Part shown: positions 17,289 to 27,400 of the stretch, piece by piece
Layout of the letters: each line of letters starts with the position of its first letter
How positions within the stretch are numbered: position 1 is the stretch's first letter
Origin: JANJUB01 sp040081075
Lineage (GTDB): Bacteria; Armatimonadota; Fimbriimonadia; Fimbriimonadales; Fimbriimonadaceae
DNA length: 59,622 nucleotides
Assembly (NCBI GenBank): GCA_040081075.1
Contig: JBEBHJ010000014.1
Location: forward strand, 1 to 59,622
Reading direction: 5' to 3'
Program-made: the position numbers and the translations under genes
The notes under the pieces: model-generated
What the model saw: the letters and a program-made list of their open reading frames with translations, nothing else
Databases searched by the model: none
Told to the model about the DNA's origin: nothing

Positions 17289-18286
17289 TCTTCTTCAATA
17301 GACAAGGCGAAAGGCTCACCCATGCTGCCCATTTTTCGAAACTTGTCGTAGCGATGCTGCTTAACCTCGTCGCCTGACAATGAGCTCAAACTTTCCAAGT
17401 ATCGGTGGATTGCAAGTTTGATGTGCCCGGCTGCCTCTATCGGGTCCCGATGAGCGCCACCTTTGGGCTCGGGCAGAATCTCGTCGATGAGTTGAAGCTC
17501 GAATGCGCTTTGAGCGGTTAGCTTTAGAGCGGCGGCGGCTTGGGGAGCCATTTCGGGCTTTCTCCAAAGGATCGCCGCACAGCCTTCCGGTGGGATGACT
17601 GAATAAATCGCATGTTCTTGCATGAGAACAACGTTCGCAACGGCTAAAGCCAGCGCCCCGCCCGAGCCGCCTTCTCCCACCACGACAGCGATTGTCGGCA
17701 CCCGCAACTCGAACATCTTCAGCATCGAAGCTGCCAGCGCCTCCGATATTCCTCGCGCCTCACTCTCGACCCCAGGATCAGCTGCTGGCGTATCGACAAA
17801 GCAAATGACTGGCATCCCAAAGCGATCAGCCATGTCCATCAGTCGCATTGCCTTTCGATAGCCTTCGGGCTTGGCCATTCCAAAATTTCGATATTGGCGT
17901 TCTTGGATGTTTCGACCTTTTTGGTGCCCAATAACCATCACGCCGCGGCCATCTAAGCTCGCTGGCCCCCCAACAATTGCATGGTCCGCCCCAAACCGGC
18001 GATCTCCATCAAGTTCTACAAATTCCGTGAAAATGGTTTGAATGTAGTCGAGGGTGTAAGGTCGCTTTTCCGCACGGGAAACCAAAACTTTTTCCCATGG
18101 GCCCAAACGGCTATACAGCAATTCTATCGCCTGGTCGCGCCGGGCCTCGTCGCGGGCGACCTTCTCTAGGAGTCGCGCCCGTTCCGCGGGATCGCTCGTT
18201 TTTGCGGCGGCTTCCTTAAATTTATTGATGGCTTCGGTGGCATCAATAATTGGGCGTTCCCATTCTTTCCAGCTTTTAGCGGCCAC
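17285..18286 (-). CDS. accA: Acetyl-CoA carboxylase carboxyltransferase subunit alpha
   Basis: A 333-residue carboxyltransferase alpha subunit. Landmarks are RPYTLDYIQTIFTEFVELDGDRRFGAD, the MVIGHQKGR block, MAKPEGYRKAMRLM, FVDTPAADPG and the oxyanion-type GEGGSGGALALAVA, ending in a long C-terminal helix region. With AccD it transfers carboxyl from carboxybiotin to acetyl-CoA, the first step of fatty acid synthesis. GTG start at 18286 with a strong AGGAGG located inside the end of accD; the genes overlap by 11 bases, so translation is probably coupled. The biotin carrier and carboxylase genes are not in the window. Confidence 0.96.
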   Translation of the reverse strand: MAAKSWKEWERPIIDATEAINKFKEAAAKTSDPAERARLLEKVARDEARRDQAIELLYSRLGPWEKVLVSRAEKRPYTLDYIQTIFTEFVELDGDRRFGADHAIVGGPASLDGRGVMVIGHQKGRNIQERQYRNFGMAKPEGYRKAMRLMDMADRFGMPVICFVDTPAADPGVESEARGISEALAASMLKMFELRVPTIAVVVGEGGSGGALALAVANVVLMQEHAIYSVIPPEGCAAILWRKPEMAPQAAAALKLTAQSAFELQLIDEILPEPKGGAHRDPIEAAGHIKLAIHRYLESLSSLSGDEVKQHRYDKFRKMGSMGEPFALSIEED

Positions 18287-19061
18287 ACTTGCCTCCTAGC
18301 ATTTTCACCAAGCTTGTCAACGTGTTTTTCAGGTCGCGCCGATGGACGATTCGGTCTAACAATCCATGATTAAACACAAATTCGGTCGTTTGAAAGTCAT
18401 CAGGAATCCTAGAAACCCCGGCCTGCTTCGAAACCCGTGCTCCGGCAAGGCCGATCAGTGCCTTTGGCTCGGCAATGATAACATCGGCAACACTCGCGTA
18501 TGAGGCTAAAACTCCGGCCATGGTGGGGTCTGTAAAGACACAAATATACGGAACTCCGACCTCATTACAACGCTGAACTGCTGCAGTTGTCTTTGCCATC
18601 TGCATGAGAGAGAGCATGCCCTCTTGCATACGGGCACCGCCCGAGGTTGTGAAGACGATTGCCGGGATTTTCTCATCGGCGGCGCGTTCAAGGGTTCTCG
18701 TTATTTTCTCTCCAGCAACCGAACCCATGGAGCCACCCATGAACGCAAAATCCGAAACTGCCGTAGCCACGGGATGGGTATCAAGAGTGGCGTAACCCGA
18801 GACAATCGAATCAAAGGAGCCAGTTTTGGCTTCAGCGGCGAGCCGCTTTTCTTGGTAGTCTGGAAACTCAAGCGGGTTACCCGATCGCAGATCGGTATCG
18901 CTTTCAGTAAATGAATCCGCATCAAAGATCATCTCGATGCGCTCCCGGGCCGAGAGGCGATGGTGGTGCCCACAGTGATGGCATACCCGTAGGTTTTGCT
19001 CAAATTCAGACGCAAACAGAATCTTCTTGCAACCGGCGCACTGTAGGAAGGATCCACTCAT
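18276..19061 (-). CDS. accD: Acetyl-CoA carboxylase carboxyltransferase subunit beta
   Basis: A 261-residue carboxyltransferase beta subunit. An N-terminal zinc ribbon (CAGCKKILF ... CHHCGHHHRLSARERI) is followed by the crotonase-like domain: FMGGSMGSVAGEKI, PAIVFTTSGGARMQEGMLSLMQMAKT, FTDPTMAGVLASYASVAD and LIGLAGARVSKQ. It is slightly shorter than many AccD proteins but has all core blocks. It precedes and overlaps accA in a two-gene minus-strand operon. A TATAGT element on the minus strand (19073-19078) ends 11 bases before the ATG, giving a divergent promoter region with the TfoX-N gene. Confidence 0.96.
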   Translation of the reverse strand: MSGSFLQCAGCKKILFASEFEQNLRVCHHCGHHHRLSARERIEMIFDADSFTESDTDLRSGNPLEFPDYQEKRLAAEAKTGSFDSIVSGYATLDTHPVATAVSDFAFMGGSMGSVAGEKITRTLERAADEKIPAIVFTTSGGARMQEGMLSLMQMAKTTAAVQRCNEVGVPYICVFTDPTMAGVLASYASVADVIIAEPKALIGLAGARVSKQAGVSRIPDDFQTTEFVFNHGLLDRIVHRRDLKNTLTSLVKMLGGKCGR

Positions 19062-19099
19062 TGCGGACCATGACTATACCGCGAAAGGCGTCGGCGGGT

Positions 19100-19105
19100 T
19101 ATTAT
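19100..19105 (+). promoter_or_regulatory. -10-like TATTAT for a leaderless start
   Basis: TATTAT ends 5 bases before the ATG at 19111, with no Shine-Dalgarno. It faces the opposite way from the accD promoter element 22 bases away. Confidence 0.35.
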
Positions 19106-19110
19106 GAGCA

Positions 19111-19440
19111 ATGCCTGTAACTCCGGAGTTCCGTGACGCAACGCTGCCTAAGCTGGCAGCCGTTTGCAACCTTCGTTCAAAGCCCATGTTTGGCGGCATC
19201 GGAATATATTGCGACGAAGTTTTCTTTGCCTGCATAGACGATGACCGGATTTATTTCAAAGTCGGGGCCGAGAACCTGAGCGATTACGAAGCCCTTGGCG
19301 CGGATTCTTGGGTCATCGGCAGTGGCGAGCTCATGAAGAACTACCGCGAACTGCCAAGCGCCGTCCTCGCCAACCCCAAAGAGCTCGCGGTCTGGATAGA
19401 AAAATCAGTTGCAGCGGCTTTGAACAAAAAGAAGCGGTGA
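19111..19440 (+). CDS. TfoX N-terminal domain protein
   Basis: A 109-residue protein matching the TfoX/Sxy N-terminal domain: a KPMFGGIGIYCDEVFFACI hairpin, a DRIYFKVG strand and the helix after ELMKNYRELPSAVL. Full-length TfoX/Sxy regulates competence in gamma-proteobacteria, but stand-alone N-domains are common and uncharacterised, so no competence role should be assumed. It is divergent from accD and ends about 130 bases before cassette A. Confidence 0.8.
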   Translation: MPVTPEFRDATLPKLAAVCNLRSKPMFGGIGIYCDEVFFACIDDDRIYFKVGAENLSDYEALGADSWVIGSGELMKNYRELPSAVLANPKELAVWIEKSVAAALNKKKR

Positions 19441-19458
19441 AGCTTAGAGCAGCCCTGC

Positions 19459-19564
<106 letters not shown>

Positions 19565-19570
19565 GTGAGC

Positions 19571-20701
19571 ATGGGAAAAAGGCTTTCAATCGCTGTGGCG
19601 TTTCTCTTAGCGATTCTCGGATTCGCACATCCAAAACAAGTCAGTGGACCCACTATCCAAATTCCGGCCGGAGGTGGGCCAATGCCGAATTACTTTAGCG
19701 GCACAAACTGTCGAGCGAGTGGAAGTGCTCAACTGGGTAGCGGTGTCGAGCACGCGGAGCTTTATTTAATTGGCAATGGTGTAGCGACACTTGTCGCTTC
19801 CTTTGTCAGTGATGACGAGCAGTTGCCTATGTCCATTAGCCTGGCCGCGATGTTTGATTCAAGTCACTACTCGCCGGGAACGACACTCTCGGTGAAGTTG
19901 TCCGTAAAGTGTGCGAATATTGCCCAGCCGTACGTATTGACCGCCGGGTCAGTGCCAGTTAAGAATAGGCTTATTGTTTATGAATATCCCGATCCCAATA
20001 TAGCTCCCGTTGGAACCATTATCGCTGGTCATATGGCCAACAAAAATTACACGGTGTATGGCACCGGGAATTCTCTGTTTTGGTCTGCCCAGACCTATCT
20101 CGGTGACTTAAGCGGTGCGACCGCAAGTGTCTGTAGCACGCACGGCAACGTGCCGTTTCATTGGAGTGGAACAAATGACAATATTTACCCCACGTCAAAT
20201 CCCTATAACTACTTAGCCTATAGAACATCACAGATAGGCTCAACCTCCGCCCCAAATGGGTTGCCGCCATTTAACTCGGGCCAGCCGCCACTCAACTTTC
20301 TGCACCTGCTAGGATGCTTATGCGGTCAAAATCCAATCTTTTTGCTTGGGGCAACGTATCCTGGGGACTGGGCCTATCCTAACTCAGTTATTCAAGACCA
20401 ATGCTACTTGGGGTATCGGCCCCTCATCAGCACTGAGCAGGCAGATGAACACGCAGAGTTCATCTGGTCAAGGTTAGCGGCAGGTAAGAACATGAGTCAA
20501 ATCGTGGTCGATATTGATGACGCTATAGACAACTATCCCTACCTCTTTTTATGTTGGGAAACGTATCAAGACTATGAGAACCACAATGAGCAATACATGG
20601 TTGCCGACGACTGGAAAGTTTATGGTGATCCTTGCATGAGAATGAAAGGGGTGTGGTGTCCATGGAGTCCCCCCATCAATGATTGGAAGCGGCAAATCTA
20701 A
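19571..20701 (+). CDS. Cassette A gene 1: secreted protein with clan-CD-peptidase-like His-Gly/Cys layout
   Basis: A 376-residue protein with a clear signal peptide (MGKRLSIAVAFLLAILGFA). I start at the ATG 19571; an in-frame TTG at 19484 would translate the CTTT repeat and bury the signal peptide. Residues about 30-135 look like a beta-sandwich region (NYFSGTNCRASGS, HAELYLIG, LAAMFDSSHYSPGTTLSVKLSV). Then come a hydrophobic strand ending in THG (His191) and another, PPLNFLHLLGCLCG (Cys249, Cys251). A hydrophobic strand followed by His-Gly and a second followed by Cys is the clan CD (caspase, gingipain, metacaspase) pattern; the His-Cys spacing of 58 is plausible. It has a paralogue at 39402-40522 conserving these residues. 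The peptidase fold is inference; I do not recognise a named family. Confidence 0.7.
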   Translation: MGKRLSIAVAFLLAILGFAHPKQVSGPTIQIPAGGGPMPNYFSGTNCRASGSAQLGSGVEHAELYLIGNGVATLVASFVSDDEQLPMSISLAAMFDSSHYSPGTTLSVKLSVKCANIAQPYVLTAGSVPVKNRLIVYEYPDPNIAPVGTIIAGHMANKNYTVYGTGNSLFWSAQTYLGDLSGATASVCSTHGNVPFHWSGTNDNIYPTSNPYNYLAYRTSQIGSTSAPNGLPPFNSGQPPLNFLHLLGCLCGQNPIFLLGATYPGDWAYPNSVIQDQCYLGYRPLISTEQADEHAEFIWSRLAAGKNMSQIVVDIDDAIDNYPYLFLCWETYQDYENHNEQYMVADDWKVYGDPCMRMKGVWCPWSPPINDWKRQI

Positions 20702-21660
20702 TGAAATCACAACTATTTGTCGGACTCGTGTTAATACTCTCGGTAGCCAACGCGTCGGCGCAGTTGAACGATGACGAGATCAAATCCCGAGTTCGATTCT
20801 ATGCGGACAAACTTGGAATCGAATTGCATGGGCCCGGAATCGCTACGGAGTCAAGCGTACAATCATTCCGCAGAGTTTATTTTGGTCAATTGAGTTGTTC
20901 CATCCGCAAAACGGATGGAACGCTGGTGGTGCTTTGGGTTGGTCAACAGGTTGAACAAGCCGACTTAGGTGCTGAAGACTTTGGGGATGACGAAGCCGCA
21001 TGGTCGCTAGCAGAGGGGATTCTTCGGACGCTCGAACTCGATGAGGGCCGATTCCGGGGGAAGATCATATGGGAAGATGCAAAGGGGCCGGTTGGGGTGA
21101 ATGAGTGTCCCTACGTATCCTGTTCATTTGTTCCCAAGCCATACGGCTATAAGGTTGCCGGCGGAAATTCCGTTGAGATCGCGTTTCGGCGCCGGGATGG
21201 TGCCTTGTTTCGTGTGAGTTCCGGTACGCCTTTTACCTACGAGCGGCCGAATATCCAAATCACCGAAGAACAAGCTAAAGCGGTCGCAATCCGGGAGTAT
21301 GGGGGCGAACCAGGGGATTGGCACGTATCGGAGCCGTTTTACACGACGGGTGTAAACCCCTATGTTTCCGATGAAATCCGGCGGATGGCCGAAAATCGCG
21401 TAATGCGACTTTGCCTTAGCGTCGGCTCGCCATTTGGAAAGGTTACGGTTGATACAGTTAAGGGCACGCTGGTCTACAAGGCGGCTCCGCCTTTGGCTAT
21501 CCCCACCAAACCTAAACTTCCAAAGCCAGCGGTCGCGGCCCAAACCACACCGGATGTTGCAGTTACGCCGACACCAAGCAGATTGCCCTTAATACTTGGA
21601 AGTATTGCCGGGATTTTGGCGTTCGGTTACTTCTACACCTGGCTCCGGAAGCGCCAATAG
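20701..21660 (+). CDS. Cassette A gene 2: secreted PepSY-like protein with C-terminal membrane anchor
   Basis: A 319-residue protein starting at the ATG that overlaps the previous stop by one base (TAATG). Signal peptide MKSQLFVGLVLILSVANASAQ. It contains segments resembling PepSY-type repeats (residues about 190-230: YERPNIQITEEQAKAVAIREYGG), followed by a WHVSEPFY strand. A Pro/Thr-rich linker (about residues 275-295) leads to a single membrane helix (LPLILGSIAGILAFGYFY) ending in RKRQ. PepSY domains often inhibit or chaperone neighbouring peptidases, which would fit the putative peptidase upstream. The paralogue at 40519-41403 shares a PxGY...GN block, a YE-PNI block and a P-E-R...LC block. 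Function is unknown; the PepSY call is moderate. Confidence 0.65.
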   Translation: MKSQLFVGLVLILSVANASAQLNDDEIKSRVRFYADKLGIELHGPGIATESSVQSFRRVYFGQLSCSIRKTDGTLVVLWVGQQVEQADLGAEDFGDDEAAWSLAEGILRTLELDEGRFRGKIIWEDAKGPVGVNECPYVSCSFVPKPYGYKVAGGNSVEIAFRRRDGALFRVSSGTPFTYERPNIQITEEQAKAVAIREYGGEPGDWHVSEPFYTTGVNPYVSDEIRRMAENRVMRLCLSVGSPFGKVTVDTVKGTLVYKAAPPLAIPTKPKLPKPAVAAQTTPDVAVTPTPSRLPLILGSIAGILAFGYFYTWLRKRQ

Positions 21661-21737
21661 AAGCCGCCAACAAACCGGAAAAAGAAGTCAAGATAAGCGG
21701 CTGAATTTGGGCTACTGGTAGACTCAAAGAACGCACA

Positions 21738-23690
21738 ATGCGCCTTGACCGACTCGCAAAATTCGCTTGGTTTGTTTTGGGGTGGACTTTGCTCACCATC
21801 GTTTGGGGAGCTTTCGTTCGGCTCAGCTTCTCGGGCGATGGGTGCGGAAGCCATTGGCCTGGTTGCAACGGCCAGCTAATCCCCTCGCTGAAAAGCGCAA
21901 AGGAGATTATTGAATACTCTCACCGATTGACCAGCGCGGTAGATGGTCTGCTGATTCTGGCCTTAGTTGCTCTGGCGTTCCTTCGCAGAGCCACTAATCC
22001 CCACGCTCTAAAAGCCAGCCTGATCGCTCTCCTGTTTGTCACCTTCGAAGTAATCATCGGGCGTGGGCTTGTCAAATTCGGTTGGGTGGCCTACGACCAA
22101 TCGTCCGAACGCGCGGTGGTCCTAGGTGTCCATCTCGCTAATACCTTTGTGTTAGTGGGAGCCCTCGCCCTTGCTGCCGCTTGGCTCTCGGGAATGCCTC
22201 GACCCCGTTGGAAAGGGCAAGGTGCGATGGGTTGGGCGCTCGTTTTTGGCATTCTTGGGCTCCTGGTGTTAGGCATAAGCGGCGCGATTACCTCGCTCGG
22301 CGATAAGCTGTTTCCGGTTGGGTCGACTCAAGAGGCAATTCAGGGAGCGTTGGACAGTTCGTCTCATTTTCTGGTTCGCCTCAGGATTTTGCATCCGCTC
22401 ATCGCGGTCTCGGTTGGTGTTTATCTGGTGCTGATCACCGGCTTGCTCACGCACATGAGGAAGAGCGCGCTTGTTGCCGAACTTTCAAAATGGGTTGCCG
22501 GGCTTTTTGCGGCCCAAATTGCAATCGGCTTGTTGAACAAGTTCCTGCTTGCCCCAACGTCGCTTTCGCTCGTCCACCTCTTGGTCGCAGATGCCGTTTG
22601 GATTTCGTTTGTTGTGTGGGGCTTCGCCTGTGTAGCCGAGGGCGTGGAACGAGCGGAGCAAGTTGCCCCCCCTACGGAAGACCTGGGTCGCGCGACTTAC
22701 AAGGATTACCTGGTTCTTACGAAACCTCGGGTTATTAGCCTGCTTCTTTTCACGACCCTTACTGCGCTGTTTGCGGCTTCCGGGGGCAAGCCTGGCTTCG
22801 TCCTGTTCCTTGCGGTCGCCGTTGGTGGGTACATGGCCGCCGGAGCTGCAAATGCCATTAACATGGTGATAGATCGTGATATCGATGCTTCGATGAAGCG
22901 AACGGCCTCCCGACCAACCGTCACCCAGAAGATCCCTTCGGGTCATGCCCTCTATTTCGCGTTCGGCCTGGCCCTGCTCTCCTTTGCGTTGCTTTGGGCG
23001 GCAGCGAACTTGCTTACGGCGATGTTAGCGCTCGCTGGATTGGCTTTCTACGTCGTTGTCTACACGCTCATGCTCAAGCGAAGAACTTGGCACAATATTG
23101 TCATAGGCGGAGCAGCGGGTGCGTTCCCACCTCTCGTGGGTTGGGCGGCGGCCACTAATGAGCTCAGCCCCCTCGCTTGGATTCTTTTTGGAATCATATT
23201 TGTGTGGACGCCTGTTCACTTTTGGGCTCTGGCGATCATGATAAAAGATGATTATGCGAAAGCCAACATCCCCATGTTGCCAGTTGTTCATGGTGAACGT
23301 GCCACCGTCATCCAGATTGTCATCTACGGAGTTGTTACCGCCGTGGTGTCTGTTCTACCGGTGTTTATGCATCCCGCGCACGGGCCTGGCGTAGCCCAAC
23401 TCTATCTGTGGAGCGCAGTCGTGCTGAACTTGATTCTATTGGTCCGATGTGTTCAGCTTTACATCACTACTGATCGACCCCACGCATTGAAGCTCTATAA
23501 ATTCTCGATGCTGTATTTGGCCCTACTTTTCCTCATTTTTGCAATTGATTGCGCGATTCCTTCTGGGGGTCGTGCTTCGTCAACACAGACAACGCTTCGT
23601 CATGGTAGGCTATTAGGCGGCTCGGATGTGGATATCCAGCCGGGGTTTGCAATGAAAAGCAAGGAGTGCGTTTATGGCTCAGTTATTTAA
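21738..23690 (+). CDS. ctaAB: Fused heme A synthase (CtaA) and protoheme IX farnesyltransferase (CtaB)
   Basis: A 650-residue polytopic membrane protein. The N-terminal half (about 1-300) is CtaA/Cox15: a conserved Cys pair (GDGCGSHWPGC) and heme-ligand His residues in EYSHRLTSAVDG, LGVHLANT, RILHPLIA and LVHLLVAD. The C-terminal half (about 315-605) is CtaB: YLVLTKPRVISLLLFTT, the prenyl-diphosphate motif NAINMVIDRDIDASMKRT, a second Asp motif in MIKDDYAKANIPMLP, and multiple helices. Together they would convert heme B to heme O and then heme A for the oxidase encoded downstream. An unusual ~43-residue polar tail follows the last helix and overlaps actA by 17 bases; it is not part of either family, so the true stop may be elsewhere. 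First gene of the respiratory operon. Confidence 0.93.
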   Translation: MRLDRLAKFAWFVLGWTLLTIVWGAFVRLSFSGDGCGSHWPGCNGQLIPSLKSAKEIIEYSHRLTSAVDGLLILALVALAFLRRATNPHALKASLIALLFVTFEVIIGRGLVKFGWVAYDQSSERAVVLGVHLANTFVLVGALALAAAWLSGMPRPRWKGQGAMGWALVFGILGLLVLGISGAITSLGDKLFPVGSTQEAIQGALDSSSHFLVRLRILHPLIAVSVGVYLVLITGLLTHMRKSALVAELSKWVAGLFAAQIAIGLLNKFLLAPTSLSLVHLLVADAVWISFVVWGFACVAEGVERAEQVAPPTEDLGRATYKDYLVLTKPRVISLLLFTTLTALFAASGGKPGFVLFLAVAVGGYMAAGAANAINMVIDRDIDASMKRTASRPTVTQKIPSGHALYFAFGLALLSFALLWAAANLLTAMLALAGLAFYVVVYTLMLKRRTWHNIVIGGAAGAFPPLVGWAAATNELSPLAWILFGIIFVWTPVHFWALAIMIKDDYAKANIPMLPVVHGERATVIQIVIYGVVTAVVSVLPVFMHPAHGPGVAQLYLWSAVVLNLILLVRCVQLYITTDRPHALKLYKFSMLYLALLFLIFAIDCAIPSGGRASSTQTTLRHGRLLGGSDVDIQPGFAMKSKECVYGSVI

Positions 23691-24438
23691 GCCTTATGCC
23701 AATTCGTTGGCGCGGATGAGTGTGCTTGGACTCGGATTGGTGCCTGTGGTCGGCTTTTATGCTGGTTCTACCATCAGTCGGTCGGGTGCAAACACCAAAG
23801 CTATGGTCGCTCTGACTCAGCCTGTCAAGTTCAGCCACAAGCACCACGCGATGGAGTTGGGTATTAGTTGCCTGTTCTGCCACACGAACGTCGAGAAATC
23901 GGGAACGGCTGGAATACCTCCTACGGAGACATGCATGACTTGCCACAGTCAAATCTGGACAAACTCCCCTGAACTTGAAGCGGTTCGCCAGTCCTACGAG
24001 AAGGGAGCGCCAATCAAGTTTTTAGATTCGGATCAAGTGGGCTGGAATCAAGTTAACAAGGTTCCCGAATTTGTCTATTTCAATCACTCCATCCATATTG
24101 ATCGAGGTATCAACTGTAACTACTGCCACGGCCCGATACAAGAGATGCAGATGACCTACAAAAATCAAGCTTTTTCGATGGAGTGGTGTCTTGACTGTCA
24201 TCGCAATCCCGAGAAGGCCCTTTACAAAGATGGCGACTCTTCATCGCCAAAGCAGCAGGTTTTCAATCTCTATAGAAAGATTCAGGCGGGAGACAGGCTG
24301 AGTGCGCGCGAGCAGGCTCTAGCTCACGGCGAGAAATACTCGCCCACGGCCGAAGAGTTGGCAAAGGGCGAAGAACTTCTCAACGAGTATCAAATTAAGA
24401 AGAAGCAGCTCATGGATTGCTGGGTGTGCCACAGGTAG
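23674..24438 (+). CDS. actA: Alternative complex III pentaheme cytochrome c subunit ActA
   Basis: A 254-residue protein with an N-terminal membrane anchor (about residues 14-30) and five CXXCH heme c sites: CLFCH (66-70), CMTCH (87-91), CNYCH (148-152), CLDCH (172-176) and CWVCH (249-253), the last ending one residue before the C-terminus. Additional His residues (FSHKHH, YFNHSIHID) are likely distal ligands. ActA is the multiheme electron-transfer subunit of the quinol:electron-acceptor oxidoreductase ACIII and acts on the periplasmic side. AGGAG at 23662-23666 precedes the ATG. It overlaps the ctaAB end and is followed 9 bases later by actB. Confidence 0.95.
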   Translation: MAQLFKPYANSLARMSVLGLGLVPVVGFYAGSTISRSGANTKAMVALTQPVKFSHKHHAMELGISCLFCHTNVEKSGTAGIPPTETCMTCHSQIWTNSPELEAVRQSYEKGAPIKFLDSDQVGWNQVNKVPEFVYFNHSIHIDRGINCNYCHGPIQEMQMTYKNQAFSMEWCLDCHRNPEKALYKDGDSSSPKQQVFNLYRKIQAGDRLSAREQALAHGEKYSPTAEELAKGEELLNEYQIKKKQLMDCWVCHR

Positions 24439-24447
24439 GAATTGAAC

Positions 24448-27400
24448 TTGGATAAGACTAGACCTAGAATCGATTGGGACGCTGTACGCGAAAAGCTCAA
24501 GTCAGAGGGCGGGCCAACTTATTGGCGGAGCCTTGACGAAGTTGTAGAAACGGCAGAATTCAAAACGTGGGTTGAAGACGAGTTTCCTGACAGACTTTCG
24601 ATTCCCGATATTGATCGTCGAACCGTTTTGAAGTTTATGGGGGCGTCGGCGGCACTGGCGGGACTAGCTGGCTGTCGCAACTTGCCCCAAACCAAGTTGG
24701 TCCCTTACGTAAATGATCCAGAAGGGCGACCGATTGGCGTGCGAGTTCAGTATGCGAGCATCATGCCTTTTGGTGGTTACGGCTTTCCGGTGCTTATCGA
24801 CACGATTGAGGGTCGCCCGGTTAAGATTGATGGTAATCCTGATCATCCATGGAGTAAAGGCGGAAGTGATATCTTCGCTCAAGCGGAGATGCTCAACCTG
24901 TATGATCCCGATCGACTTCGAAATCCGGTCAACGAGGGCTTGATCTCAACTTGGGACGCTTTCTTTAAGCAATGGCGAGGAATCTTTGCGGCCAAGAAAT
25001 CGAGCCAAGGTGCAGGCGTTGCGATGATTACGGAAACAGTGGCATCGCCATGTCTGGTTTCCAAAATGGAAAAGCTTATGGCTGCTTATCCGCAGGCTAA
25101 GTGGTTCCAATATGAACCCGTTAACTCCGATGGGGAGATGGCGGCGATTGGCAACTTAATGCCGATCTACGATTTCGCCCAGGCGGGAACGGTGCTTTCT
25201 CTTGATGGCGATTTCCTCAGTGGTTCTCCTCATCACGTAAGCTACGCGGCTGATTTTGCTTCCCGGCGAGATCCTGCCTTGGCCGACGCCATGTGCCGGC
25301 TATACGCGGTTGAGAGCGCGCCAAGCCCGACCGGAGCTTTTGCTGACCACCGAATCAGTGTCAAGCCATCACAGGTTGTTGCGGTTGCCCGGCTGATTGC
25401 GTCAGCTTGCGGGGTTTCGGTTACGGCTGCCAGCATTCCAGAGGTTTCCGTAAGTTGGGTGCGGGCTGTTGCTGATGACTTGAAGTCTCGCAAGGGAGCT
25501 GTGTTTGTCGGTGCGCACCAGTCTCAGGAAGTCCATGCGCTTGCTCACGAGATTAACCTTGCTATCGGTGCCCCGGTCAAATATGTTGCTCGTTCTGAGG
25601 GGCGTCCAACGCCAAAGCTAGCTTCTTTGAAAGAGTTTGTCGCAGGCAGCTTTGACACAGTGATCGTTTTGGGAGGCAATGTTGCCTACTCTGCTCCTGG
25701 AAATGTTAAAGTCGCCGATCGCTTGCTCGGAGCGAAAAATTCGGTTTATCTAGGTCTCTTCGAAAACGAAACTTCAAGGCTTTGTAAATGGCAGCTTCCC
25801 GAAGCCCATTGGCTTGAAGCATGGGGTGACAATCGAACGCCCGATGGAACGATTTCGATTCAACAGCCCGTGATTGAGCCCCTCTTTTCGGGGAAGAGCC
25901 AGTTGGAAGTTGTGTTAGGGTTGCTTGGTGACACAACAAGTGCTCGAGAGGTGACCCGCAAATCATATTCCGTGAGCGATGCCGTTTGGAACGATGGTCT
26001 AAAGCGCGGGTGGATGAATTCCAGCCCTCGATTGATCCCATCTTTCACTGCAAGCCGAGGGTCGGCTGTCGCAGTGAGCGGAATCGAAGCGATATTCTTG
26101 CCTGATCCAACCCTGTTTGATGGTCGTTACTCCAACAACGGCTGGATGCAAGAGTTGCCCAAACCCTTAACTAAGCTAACGTGGGATAACGCGGTGCTTA
26201 TCGGCCCCAAATTGGCGGCCGACCAAAAGCTCTCGGACGAGGACATGGTGAAGGTGACGGCCAATGGCGTCACGGTAGAAGCTCCAGTCTTTGTGCAAGT
26301 TGGCCACGCAAATGACAGTGTGACTTTGCACTTCGGCGGTGGTCGAACGTTTGGCGGTCGCGTTCTCCAAAACTGCGGGTTTGACTTCATGAAGCTTCGT
26401 GGGGACGACAGTTTCTGCACGGTTACAATCGAAACAAGCAAGGGCGTTTACCCGCTCGCAACGGCCCAAGTTCACCATTCAATGGAGGGCCGTGACATCG
26501 TTCGCGAGGGAACCGTTGCCGCGTTGTCCACAAATCCTAAGCTGCTTCCCGAAGAACATGAAGAGCTTGAGATTGAAACGCTCTATAACTACACTGAGGT
26601 TCTCGCAAAGGAGAATCCAGACTTGCCGCAGTGGGGAATGACGATTGACCTCAACTATTGCACGGGATGCAACGCGTGTGTGACGGCATGTCAGTCGGAA
26701 AACAATATTGCGACAGTCGGAAAGGCGGAAGTATCGCGAGGTCGCGAGCTTCATTGGCTGAGAATTGACCGTTACTACAAGGTTGCAAAAGGCAATGAGC
26801 GCCACGATATTCAGACTGGAGTGGGCGAAGCCTGGAAGTTTGAGTCGCCGATGCACAACACCGGAAGCGGCCCGATTCGGGATGCCGATGCCCTTGAGCC
26901 AAGCAACGTCGCGACCGTCTTCCAGCCCGTGCCCTGCATGCACTGCGAGTTGGCCCCGTGCGAGCCAGTTTGTCCTGTAGCGGCTACCACGCATAGCCAC
27001 GAGGGGCTCAACCAGATGGTTTACAATCGTTGTGTTGGCACTCGATACTGTTCGAACAACTGCCCTTACAAAGTTCGGCGGTTCAACTATTACAACTATC
27101 AACACGGGCAAGTGGACTTTGGATTCAAGAACAACGATAAACGAAAGGGTGACGACCAAGCCGTGATTGGCAAGCGATACGGTAACGCCAACTTCCGTGG
27201 TGAAGAGGATATTCAACTCTTGCGGATGATCAATAACCCTGATGTTACGGTGCGAAGCCGTGGCGTTATGGAGAAGTGCACCTATTGCGTGCAACGCATC
27301 AACGCCGCCCGAATCAAATCCAAGAAAGAGAGGCGACCGATTAAGGATGGAGAAGTCGTGACAGCTTGTCAGCAAGCATGTCCTACCAAAGCAATCACGT

